From contig CP141139.1 in the NCBI GenBank assembly GCA_035236585.1, positions 49,855,217-49,919,216 of the forward strand: DNA of 64,000 bases, in the 5' to 3' direction. Of this stretch, positions 48,294-58,698 are shown piece by piece. The position numbers were made by a program, and so were the translations under genes. Position 1 is the first letter of the stretch. Each line of letters begins with the position of its first letter. The DNA is from Warburgia ugandensis. Taxonomy: Eukaryota > Streptophyta > Magnoliopsida > Canellales > Canellaceae. The notes beneath the pieces were generated by a model. That model ran no database searches and was not told where the DNA came from. It saw nothing but the letters and a program-made list of their open reading frames with translations.

Positions 48294-49026
48294 CATAATA
48301 TGGGCCCTGGGGGTAAAATGCATTAACATCCACATTTGACATGTGTGGTATGTATACTTCCTCAACGGGGGGTGTATATTGACTGCCAACCACTCTCGAT
48401 TCACGAAGTCCTTCATCTTCTAAAGAATTATTGATCCCTGAGGAAAATTCTTCGGTGGCAATGCTCCCCCCAAACACCGTCTCTAGGTGCTCATAATTCC
48501 ATAAATTCCTCCCAAATAAGCATCGAGCTTCCGGATTCGACTATACATATACAAACATTTGTAAATACATTGTAAAGATGACGTATATTATTATAGAAAT
48601 GGTGTGCTGCATTACCTGAAGATGGGTGTTCATAACCTCTGGAGTTGCAAGGAAGCAATTTCTCTCTGCATCCCACCCTAATCCTGAGTCTCCATTCCTT
48701 AACTTTGCAAGTGTCATGTACTTGATTTTGAAAATTCGTATTTTGGTATTCAATTGCTTCATGGTTAAATCAACTTGAAATTGCTCTTTGAAGTGAACCA
48801 ACAATTCCCTAATCACCACGCCCTTAGGCATACCCCCTGTTGTGATGATTCTCCCCTCTATGATTTCATCATAAAGTGTTTCGAGGATAAAGTCCTCTTG
48901 TTCCTTGGTCCATTTATTATATAGTCCATTGTCTCCATCACCAATGCTTTCAAACACACTATCCATATGTTTGCCATGAACAGGACTAGGTGTCATAGGG
49001 ACTCTCTCTTTTCTTTTGCGCGGCAT
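48294..49026 (-). pseudogene. PIF ORF1 (Myb/SANT-like DNA-binding protein), 5' part
   Basis: Start MPRKRKERVPMTPSP at 49,026. A Myb/SANT-like domain follows: NKWTKEQEDFILETLYDEII, GRIITTGGMPKGVVIREL, MKQLNTKIRIFKIKYMTLAK, SGLGWDAERNCFLATPEVM. This is the DNA-binding accessory protein that PIF/Harbinger elements encode besides the nuclease; it brings the transposase to the element ends and the nucleus. An intron (about 48,541-48,615) follows, then a second exon (LFGRNLWNYEHLETVFGGS ... YIPHMSNVDVNAFYPQGPYY). The gene is cut at 48,297 by the LTR insertion and resumes at 42,799. The 5' portion itself is open. Confidence 0.8.
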
Positions 49027-51655
49027 CTGAAAATTGTGTCCAATATAACATACCAATAAGAGGATGTATAAAAATAATATATTTGAAGTATCAATGTATG
49101 GATGACAAGTACCTCTGCTTCTTCCCTATGGATTCTACCAAAAAACGACCCTACAGCTATAATTTTTTTAACTTAATTGTTTACTATTTTTCTACATGAT
49201 GCTTGTCAATTGTGCTTTAAAGTAGGAAACTGTGTTGACAACGTGTTTAGACCAAATAAAAATATAAAATTTGCAATCATCAAGGGGATAAATGTTTACA
49301 CATCTTACTTCCAACATCTCATAGTCAGATAGTTAAATGCCCAATGAGAACATGGCTGAAGCAATAAATACAAGAAAATAAATGCACCACAGAAGACGGC
49401 GTTCATTCCTAATAGGAGAAGAACATATAAAACAGATACAACAGAACTCCATCTTGTAGATACAATAGAACAATTATGGAGGCTATCACATGTTTAATGA
49501 GAATATCAATGAAGCAATACAAACATGAAAATCAACGAAGACTAATTACATAATTGAATATATAACATGTACAAACATAGAGTGATCAAATTATTTTGTG
49601 GGGCACCAAATAAGCCACCTGATCAATGGATTCTAACAACAGCAGGGATTAACCTTTTAAGCAAAACTGCAAACAACACTATCAGTTAAATCTGTGTCTT
49701 CAACAAAGACAACTAAAAGCAAGAATAACAAACATTACCAATGGCCTATAGAGGTCCAATATGGCCTATATAGACCCAAGAAAAACAAACATTAGCAATG
49801 GACATAAATGTTCACAAATTGGGCCTAAAGGAAACAGTGCCCATAACAAGGTTGGGCCTCAAGAAATTTACGGGCTGAGGCATAAAGCCAAAAGCAAACA
49901 GCAATTGTATACACTGAGCATATATGTATACATCATCTCCACGTGCCTCTTGGGACACATGCCGTCCAATGGGTACACTCAAGCACCAAATAATCCAACT
50001 GATCAATGGATTCTAACAACAGCATGGATTAACCTTTTAAGCAAAACTGCAAACAACACTATCACAGTTAGCTCTCTGTCTTTAACAAAGACAACTAAAA
50101 GCAAAAATAAACAAGCAATAGCAAAAGCATCTTTCCCTCAAGCTTTGAAGCTTAGTAGCAGTAAAGAAATTGTATTTATTTTTCATGATATTATGCATGA
50201 ATGAGAAAGATCATGGCTAATTTCTTAACAATATACAAACCACAAACATTTTAAAGTATAGAAAGAATTGCAAATCAATGCACGCTCCTTCAAACAAAAC
50301 TCTCAGGGGAATAAAACCCATTCATTCATCAACCAAAACCTGCAATCGGTCAAAGAAACCACTCTCCAAAGAGCCAGATAACGGCATTTCCAAACCCAAT
50401 CCAATGCATTTCCAAATAATTCAAAAACTACAACAAAGACAAAAACGAAAATTGGAAGAAGAAGAAGAAGAAGAAAAAGGAGTAGACTGTACCAACAAAG
50501 CATAAAAAGGAAAATTTCCAATAACCAGAACAAACAAAAAAATGAGCTAAAAATCAAATAAAGATCCAAATTGACAAAATCCAAATCAAAATTAGAAACC
50601 AACAACCATAACTCCAACATTCGCTTACCAAAAAATGAAACAAATACAGAATGTAACACGAAAAGCTACCAAATATACCCATTGATTCAAGGAAGAGGAA
50701 AACAAGTGAATCTCAAGTGGCAGAGAGAAATCCGAAATGAAAATCAAAACGCGAAGTGGAAAATCCGAAAATGCAATGACATTTTACCAGAGACAAGCCC
50801 ATGACTTGCAGAGAGAGGCTTCGAATTCTTCAAAGGCCCCCTTTTTATTCTCTTCTCATAGATTTTTTAGGATTTCTTTGGGGTTATCTCTGTATGCAAT
50901 GGGATCGAAGGGAGATAACAAGGAGAACAAGAAGTGGGGTTTACCCTTCAATTTGAACACAAATGGTGAAATGCACAACAAATCCCAGAACAAGAACAAC
51001 ATTTTAATAAAAATCATTCCACAAGAAACGACCTTTCACAGTAGAAAAAACATACATTGGAGACGTGAGAGAGAAGGAAAGAGAGACAAGACAAGATTGC
51101 AGGGAAGAAGCAAACTAGGCTTTGTGCCCAAGCAAATCTAAAGTTTTCATAAACGAAAAACTGAAACCCCTCTCCTGCCCTAGACGAACAACCTCATGTA
51201 GAGACGAAGAAGTCCATCTTCGTTGCCCTAGACATTCACCGAAGAAACCAAAACCCTTCACCGGAGAACCCAAAACCTCTTCCTTGTCGACATTCAACGC
51301 AAGAACCCAAAACCCTTCACCACGACCGAACTAGTTCATTTTCTCTCACTAAAAAACGCTGGTTTCAAAATGATTTTTCTCCCTCTAAAATGGACTTTAT
51401 TCTCTTCTCATCGATTTTTTAGGATTTCTCTGGGGTTATCTCTGTATGCAGTGAGATCGAAGGGAGAGAACAAGGAGAACAAGAAGTGGGGTTTACCCTT
51501 CAATTTGAACACAAATGGTGAAATGCATAACAAATCCCAGAACAAGAACAACATTAATAAAAATCATTCCACAAGAAACGACGTTTCATAGTAGAAAAAA
51601 CATACTTTGGAGAGGTGAGAGAGAAGGAGAGAGAGACAAGACGAGATTGGTGGAC
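49027..51655. other. 5' flank of the PIF gene pair, with duplicated segments
   Basis: No gene is recognised. Two duplications are present: about 49,607-49,735 with 49,984-50,114 (GATCAATGGATTCTAACAAC, then AAGCAAAACTGCAAACAACA), and about 50,841-51,105 with 51,401-51,649 (ATTTTTTAGGATTTCT, GGGGTTATCTCTGTATGCA, AAGTGGGGTTTACCCTTCAA). The second pair is over 95 % identical by eye. It probably includes the PIF promoter side and terminus, but no terminal inverted repeat could be matched. Confidence 0.5.
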
Positions 51656-52158
51656 AAAAGATTGGGAAATTAATAGAATGTTATGAATTAAGAAAGAGGT
51701 GTGGAAAATAAGGAAGATCATACTTCATCAATTATGAGCGAGGAGCGATTACAATACCGATTAATTATGGAGGGAGCATGGAATAAACAAATGATAGTGC
51801 CTAAAAAACATACCTGTGGTAAGCAATAGCAGGCAAGGATGATTTGTTAACAAGAGGGGGTTGATATTCAAAGTTCACAATGGAAGCGAATCTTATTACT
51901 TGGAGGAAATAGAAAAGTTACACTAGTGAACGTTATGAGTTTCGGGAGTTTTTCATTGAAAGTCCCATGATATGAAAAATTAAATATACAATAAAATGAA
52001 GATGCACTTAGAAGTTTTCAAAAGAATACATGGAAAGAATTTCAAGAACTTGGACAAGCATTATGACAAAGATGAGATGAGTAAGACACAACCTAAGTTA
52101 ACTATATAAAGATATACGGAAGAAATATTTCAAGGTCAAATTTTCTATAAGAGAAGGA
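51656..52158 (+). other. LARD internal region, right part
   Basis: A/G-rich non-coding sequence in the same style as 33.0-35.4 kb, ending in the purine tract GAGAAGGA (52,151-52,158) next to the 3' LTR. The exact border with the inserted PIF material is uncertain. Confidence 0.45.
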
Positions 52159-54526
52159 TGTAACATCCTTAAATTTGTAATTCACTTTATGTAAATAGAA
52201 TAAATTAAAAAAGAAGAAATGCAAAATTCAATTTACAAGATTTTAAAATTTAAAGGATAACTAATGAAAGGCACGAAATTAAACGTTGAAACATCAATAT
52301 TAGTAATCTACTCGTGAAAACAAATCCAATGATACTAAATATGTAGAAATTGTAAGTTGGACAAAAATCTCGTAATTATTTTAATTAAATATTTTATTTT
52401 AATTAATTATTAAAGTAATAAAATTAATTACAAGTGTCACTACCCTGATAGGACACACAGTCATAAATATAAATTGATTCTTACATGCAATTAGATTTAA
52501 TAATTAATGATTACATACAAAATATAATAATTAATTAATTAAATGGCATAATCCCCACCCCCCACCGGCCTCGGTTTTCTCTCCCTCTCTCTCAGACAAT
52601 TCACTGGCCGGCTAGCATGACTGAGGCTGCACCGAACCCCGAATCGTGCGCCAGCCGAGGTTCCTTGCCAATGCTGTTGCAGCTGCCGACAGACTTTCCT
52701 CCACTTTTCCCCCCTTCTTTCCATTCCCTGGCTCTCTTCTCGGTTGCCCTACATTGAGCAACGGGGTTTCACCGAGCCCTGTGCTTGCAAACCCGCCGAA
52801 GCACAAACCCCTCTCCCCCTTCCTGCCAACAGCTACACTGTAGCCAGCCGTTGGCCCTTCCTCTCTCTTCTCCCTTGTCTCCTTCCTCTTGGTCGACGGC
52901 GGCAGTGGCCCTCCAACCCGTCAACATGACGGCCTAAGCAGGCCGGTGGCCGGAGCCACTGCACAGAACTCCCCTCCCCCCCCCCCCCCCTTCTTTCCCT
53001 TCCCTCGGCAAGCCCCCTCTCCCCCTTCCTGCCAACAGCTACACTGTAGCCAGCCGTTGGCCCCTCCTCTCTCCTCTCTCTTCTCCCTTGTCTCCTTCCT
53101 CTTGGTCGACAGCGGCAGTGGCCCTCCAACCTGTCGACATGACGGCCTAAGCAGGCCGGCCGCGGGAGCCGCTGCACGGAACTCCCCTCTCCCCCCCTTC
53201 TTTCCCTTCCCCCGGCGAGCCCCCACCGTTAAGACCCCCCTCCGACAACCTCTACTGCTCCAGGCATCCTTCCGGGGACCCATAGCTCACCTCTAGGCAG
53301 AACCCTCACTGGCGAGCCACTACCCATCTCTTCCACTCTCTTCTCCCCTGCGCTCTTCTTCTCAGTCGTCGGCAACTGTGGCATGCCAGCGCCGCCTGAC
53401 CCGACAACCCATGTAGACCGGCCGCTAAAGGGATCGTGCGGAGCCCTTCCTCATTTGCCCTTTCCCCTCTCTCCGATTTAGCAGTCGACACGACACCAGA
53501 TTTGGACTGTCGTGCCAACATCGCCCTTTCCCCTTCCCTCCTTTTCCTTGCTAGGGGGGCACACAGGCGGCATCCTCACTGCCTCTACTTCTCTCCTTGT
53601 TTTCCTGGGCTGGACCAACCAAAACTGACCTTGAGCTCATGATGATTATGTATACCCAATATTGATTGGATGAGTGTAGCCCCATATAACTAGAGGTATA
53701 ACTATTAATGACTATATTTACTAATTTTGCGAGTTTAACATCATTTAACTCTTTTGACTATTAAGTATTTTTATTTGTGATTTGGACCATGATTTGTATT
53801 TGACCTTTGTATTGCTGGATTTATTTATGATGTTTACATATATTCATTCTAGTTGTGATTTGAACATGATATTCGGTGTTAGATTTATTCATAATATTTA
53901 TCTGAAATACTTTAAAATTTGATATTCTAAAATTTTAAATTATCTTAAATTTAGTAATGCAGATTATTGATTATTGATGCAAAATGCTCTGGTGCATTAA
54001 ATTGGCTATTATATTGTGAAAGCAAATATTTTATTTAAATTTTCATAAGCATCTTATTCTTCTACCAAGTATAGCATGCTGAACCATTATATTATTAATG
54101 CAATGCCTCAAATATTGAGCAACTGACTAGACTAATGAGTTAGATGAGCATCTGATCGGGATATCGTCACCTGAGGATATGTTTTAATTTTACTTGCACT
54201 CTATATGTACATCAATAATATTTGGACTTGCTTTGTAATCATGAAGAGATTGTAACTGTCGACAAGATGAGTCCTACAGAAGTAAACTTATTTTTTAAAA
54301 ATATTTACTTCAAATAAAACATTTATTTGAGTTTTCAAAATTTAAATATCAAACTACATCGTAAATAATTGAGTAACGAGTTAATAGTTGACATTTGGAG
54401 GTTTAAAATGAGATTCATTGAAAACGTTTTTTGCTATTTTATTTTAAAAACTGTTTTTCAAAAATTGAGGCCCGACTTTTCCAAAGAATTTGTAAAAGTG
54501 TTTGAAAAACCCAAATCGTTATTACA
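52159..54526 (+). repeat. LARD 3' LTR
   Basis: Starts TGTAACATCC and ends CGTTATTACA. It aligns with the 5' LTR (11,702-12,320 plus 29,404-32,996) but lacks about 2 kb that the 5' LTR has between 30,115 and 32,098. It carries a tandem duplication of about 200 bp in its C-rich part (copies around 52,815-52,985 and 53,015-53,190, sharing CCAACAGCTACACTGTAGCC and AGGCCGG words). A run of more than 15 C lies near 52,974-52,991. Frames on both strands here are compositional. Confidence 0.75.
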
Positions 54527-54870
54527 ATTCCAAGGTCATAATCACGTTAATGAAGAAGAGTTTATCAAGGGAATGATAAGGAACCTGTCATGATCGTCTT
54601 ATCGGATGAGGATCGTGTAAATAAATTACTTCCGCATTTCAGAACGTCAATTTTGTGCATGTACCAGGCAAGCTAACGGTGCTGCAGATAGATTTGCCAA
54701 TTGGGCTATTAACAAGGAAAATCTGAAGTTTGGTAGGGATACCTCATCATTTTGTAAAAAGCAAAAACTTCTATGCCATGATTTTCTGGGTGTAGAGGAG
54801 GTCCGACATATTTTGTAATATGTCTGTTTTGATTTAATACACTTCGCTTTTATCAGAAACAAAAAATGCA
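54527..54870 (+). pseudogene. L1-type LINE, RNase H 3' end
   Basis: After a degenerate stretch, NVNFVHV is followed, one frame over, by RQANGAADRFANWAINKENLKF and a tail reading KKQKLLCHDFLGVEEVRHIL. This is the conserved end of the RNase H domain of plant L1 elements (the R-E-A-N-x-x-A-D-x-L-A motif). It starts right after the LARD 3' LTR and supplies the half missing from the LINE at 10.2-11.7 kb. I infer one LINE split by the LARD insertion. Confidence 0.75.
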
Positions 54871-55264
54871 GCCTCTTTGATATTGAGATCAAACCACCCT
54901 CGCCCTTCTAGAGACCACAGAAACCAATATGCGGCCTCCTTGATATTGACCCAAGACAGCAGAGACTAAAGTTTGACCCAAAAACAGACTATATGAATAT
55001 AAACAAAGGGCCAACATTGAAAACAAGGTGATGCCGACGTCAGGATTCGAGACAACCAGAGTGATGAATGAGGCCTAAGAGAATCCGGCAAGGCCAGTAA
55101 TTATACTAATCTTTGAACCCAGAAATAGTAAGGGATGGCACCTAATTCAGGTGCGTATAATCAGTAAATTGAATCAATAAGCTGTACGGTCAGCACAATA
55201 TGCCCAGGGCTATCTCGTACAATTTGTGATAAATCAACTTATTTCTGCCACTCTAGAAACTTCA
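54871..55264. other. Unassigned
   Basis: No coding or repeat signal recognised; the LINE tail may extend a little into it. Confidence 0.3.
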
Positions 55265-55605
55265 ATCCCACAAAGTCTTCAATATCCTTGAATTTGAGTA
55301 TGAAGCAATAGTGCTTTTAGGTCCTCCAATGGAAATGATGAGCCGAGAGAAATCATAAGCAAGACATTTGCACAACAGACATGCCAAACCAGCTTTTAGA
55401 TTCTTACATCCGTACCTCCTATAATGCCTCCTTGTATGGCAGTTCACAAGCAGCCAACGCACTCTTTGGTTTATATTGCCCTAGCATTTCAGCAATGGTT
55501 CTGCAGCGGCATTGGTTTCCTGGTCGGATAACATCACCAAAAACAGCCATCTCAATTATGTCGAGCTCTTTATCTGCAGCGTGAAGAATCATACAATTCC
55601 ATAAG
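55265..55605 (-). pseudogene. Unidentified conserved-looking coding exon
   Basis: One minus-strand frame reads DKELDIIEMAVFGDVIRPGN, then QCRCRTIAEMLGQYKPKSAL, AACELPYKEAL, a stop, and continues through a second stop. The composition (balanced charged and hydrophobic residues) is that of a real globular protein and unlike the low-complexity frames around it. I do not recognise the family. It could be a captured host-gene fragment or the end of a decayed host gene. Stops at about 55,441 and 55,429 argue against function. A further possible exon, VEAELQFSSPLVVAAVAVSV, lies at about 56,880-56,960 on the same strand. Confidence 0.4.
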
Positions 55606-57164
55606 AGTCAATATATATAGCAGTATACACGGGGATACTGCTAATTCCCACAATGTGCTTGAATGTATCCCTTTCTAGGATCTGGTATGGGGTAAAACAG
55701 TATCCGTGGATAGTTCCCTGCTAATTGCAGACAGAACATATATAGAATAAAAGAACAGACAGTGCAATTTTCTAGGCCATTTTATCTGTGCTTGATTGGT
55801 GCTTCAGTTTAGATGTAGGTTTCCTAGACCCACCAAACTGCCGCCCAATAATATGAGTCTTACAATGGTCCAGTGGCACTGTGTGGACATTGACTCTAGT
55901 CCCACACTAATTAGCAAGGCCTTTTGTCAACAACTGATGATTACAACCATTAAGCATATATGAAGAGCACTTGGTAGGTTAAATACCATTCAACTGTTAT
56001 CGACATGATTTGAATGGCTCTCAATGCATATTTTCATTGACTTGGTAGTAAATACCAATGTTATTTCACTTTTATAATACCTATTGTCTAATCTTCTCCC
56101 TAGTAATTGAGTTCATTCTACTGGCAACTAAATACTAATTTTTGTGAGGCATCATTTTTTTGGCCCATGTGAAGTGTACTCTTCCCAAAAAAAATTCCAG
56201 TTTTGGTAAGGCAGTGATTTTTTAAATAAATGTTATAAAGTTACAGTAAGTGACAGATTCTCTCTAACTAATGTTTCTTGTTTGATTTGAAAAAGAAAAT
56301 TCCCAATCCTGTTTATTAAGATCTTTTCTAGGCTGCCTTTTCTCTTCTTTGATAACACTTGAATTACTACCCAGGGAGAAACTGAGGCTTCTCTGTTTTC
56401 TGGAAATTTGTAGCATTTCCATGCATCATGTAAATGATATCAAAATTCTTTTAGACGACACAAACTGAAGAATCTAGTTCTCAGTCACATGGTCATGTAT
56501 TTGGAGGGAACAACTAGGTTCCCTTGGCCAACCCAATGATTCACCTATCGCAAGGATTTTTTCTTTTTCTTCTTTTCTAATTTGGGTCAGTCAAATGGCT
56601 TGTTCACTGGCATAACAACGCCCGGCAGAAGTTAATGAACCATTGAGTTTCTAAACATTGATTTCTTATATTCATTTTCTATGAAGTTTCAGTGTTTCTT
56701 CAAAGACTGAAGTACATAATGGTGATTATGAGAATCATAGCTACTATTTCAAGATCTAGCAGTTTATTCCCTCAAGAGTCACAAAATTTTAATTCTTGGA
56801 TGGTTTGCCACCATAAACTACAATAATCCTTTGTTCAATGTGCCAGGATTGGAAGGGTATGTAACATAGATGAAATATGACATACGGAAACTGCCACTGC
56901 AGCAACAACCAGTGGAGATGAGAATTGAAGTTCTGCTTCAACACAATTTGAGAACCTGCACACTCTTATTCAATCTATAACGTCAAGAACCAAATCAGAC
57001 AAGCAAGCCTGTCAGATTCTGAGTAAGAAATGCTTGAGCTTGTAAAGTATAATTAAGCTAAGAGAGTTGAACATATGATAAAAGAAACAAATTGCTCATT
57101 AATATACTTGTATAATTACGCTAGACTAGAGAGCAACTGATATTGCTCCAAATGCATGTACAAG
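55606..57164. other. Low-content region, possible introns of the unidentified gene
   Basis: Mostly T-rich non-coding sequence. The possible minus-strand exon near 56,880-56,960 is noted above. No transposon ends were recognised. Confidence 0.35.
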
Positions 57165-57429
57165 GATGCGCAACTAATTAGAAATATAACCTATATAGAA
57201 GAAAGAAGAAGAGAAAATAGCAAGAGGGGAAGTGGAAGAAAGAAGAACAAATTTTCAATCACATTAAAACTGCTTAATTGGCCGACCCCTAATTGGGACA
57301 AGGTCTTGTTGATGATGATGATTAAAACTGCTTAATTCATTGTAACTCCACCTTAAATAGACTAAAACCCTAAAAACACAACCAAATATAAAACTACTAA
57401 AAGTTGAAACTACAAAGATGTCCTCATCA
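57165..57429 (-). repeat. Gypsy LTR (minus orientation) carrying a SINE insertion
   Basis: Without the SINE and one target copy it is about 207 bp, in line with the 209-bp plus-strand LTR. It begins TGATGAGGACATC and ends GCGCATCC. Confidence 0.75.
57280..57320 (+). mobile_element. 41-bp SINE 3'-end insertion with 17-bp target duplication
   Basis: GGCCGACCCCTAATTGGGAC followed by AAGGTCTTGTTGATGATGATG lies between two perfect copies of ATTAAAACTGCTTAATT (57,263-57,279 and 57,321-57,337). The uninterrupted site is visible in the sister LTR at 60.8 kb (TTAAGCAGTTTT). It is a severely 5'-truncated, target-primed insertion of the same family as 8130-8183. Confidence 0.85.
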
Positions 57430-58698
57430 ATCCTCCAAAGGTGGGGAAAAAAAAATTTTGATTCAATCAAGTGAAGTGTCTAGCCACAAAGTAGTGGCTG
57501 GAGACAAGGATCAACGTCTTCGTATGTACACAGTTGTGATGGATGGCCCACGGTTTGTGCCAACACTTTGTGGATTGGAAAATTGAAAATCTTGTAGAGG
57601 AGACATTTGTAGCTGCACTAATATTCCTATAGATCATGATCCAACAACTACAAAGTATCTCTAGAAATCGAAGTGCAATCAGACTCTAGTCGGCCTGCCC
57701 AATGCACTAGGAATAGTTGATCTTCACCTTCTCTGGTAAAAATAACCTACTCATCTAAAATAGCATCAATAGGTTCTTTTTGTGTTGGTATCATGGGCAA
57801 AGGAGCAGAGTTCAAGGATATAGCAGATGGGAGGTCAAGTGACGTGTTGGGTGGTAGAGTGGAACTAACAGAGTTTCAAGAGAATAGGTCAACAGGAGTG
57901 ATGAAGCATCCTTTAAATGCAATCAAGTCCTCAACATTAAAAGTAGAACTAATACTATAATTATGTGGAATATCAATAACATAAGCATTAGACCTAATCC
58001 TTTGCAACACTTTGAAAGGTCTTGTGCTACAGGCTTGCAACATGCTAACGATGCTCGAAGGAAACTGCTCAGGCTTAATTCGAATCATAACATGGTCACC
58101 CACGTTAAATTTAATATGACGTTTACATGCATCATCGCTAAGTTTCTATTGGGCATTATTGGCATGAATTCACTTAGCAATCTCAACATGCATATCTTGG
58201 ACCTTACGTGCAAAAGACTTAGTTGACTCAGACACCCTAGCATGAGATGACATGGGAATAAGATCTAAAGGCTTCCCAGGTTTATAACCATAGACAACTT
58301 CAAAGGGACTTGTCTATAGACATATTCATTGATCTATTAGATGCAACTGAGATACAGGGAGAAGCATATCCCAATCCTATAGTAATCACCAACAAGACAA
58401 CGTAGAAGGTTGCCTAAGCTCCTATTAACGACCTTAGTTTGACCATCACTTTGAGGGTGGTAGACTTTAGAGAATTTCAACCGAGTGCCTACTATGTGCC
58501 AAAGGGTCTTCCAAAAGCAACTTATAAAACACACATCTCTATCAAAGGTTTTTGAGAGATCATATAATTGCACAATCTCATCAAAAAAAAGTCTCACAAT
58601 ATTAGCAGCATCAAAAGTTTTGGCACAAGGAAGAAATGGGCCATCTTAGAAGAACGATCCACAACAACAAAAATAGAATCATGCTTTTTAGCTGTCCA

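Larger units (their letters stand above)
11702..54526 (+). mobile_element. Large LARD-like LTR retrotransposon hosting several nested insertions
   Basis: Two long related LTRs (TGTAATATCC... at 11,702 and TGTAACATCC... at 52,159) flank a PBS-like TGGTATTAAAGC (32,999-33,010, 10 of 12 bases of the initiator-Met tRNA primer site) and a short purine tract GAGAAGGA (52,151-52,158). With nested elements removed, the LTR is about 4.2 kb and the remaining interior about 3 kb with no coding potential that I can see. That is the description of a large retrotransposon derivative (LARD), a non-autonomous class copied by proteins of another element. The flanking 5-mers (CCTTA left, ATTCC right) do not match, so no clean target duplication remains. 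Confidence 0.65.
57165..58698 (-). mobile_element. Ty3/gypsy 3' half, minus orientation (left arm of inverted repeat)
   Basis: In minus orientation: an integrase core (KHDSIFVVVDRFSKMAHF; VCFISCFWKTLWHIVGTRLK; VYHPQSDGQTKVVNRSLGN), degenerate sequence, the integrase C-terminal part (GDHVMIRIKPEQFPSSIV ... PFKVLQRIRSNAYVIDIPHN, STFNVEDLIAFKG), and then an LTR starting at 57,429 (TGATGAGGACATC) and running to about 57,165. The order matches the plus-strand copy at 59,462-60,940, with roughly 85-90 % identity by eye. The pieces upstream of integrase are missing in this arm. Stops interrupt it. Confidence 0.8.

Noticed and set aside
52833..53296. Pro/Arg-rich frames of 114-135 codons on both strands
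   Set aside because: They lie in the C-rich part of the LARD LTR, which also contains a tandem duplication; composition explains them.
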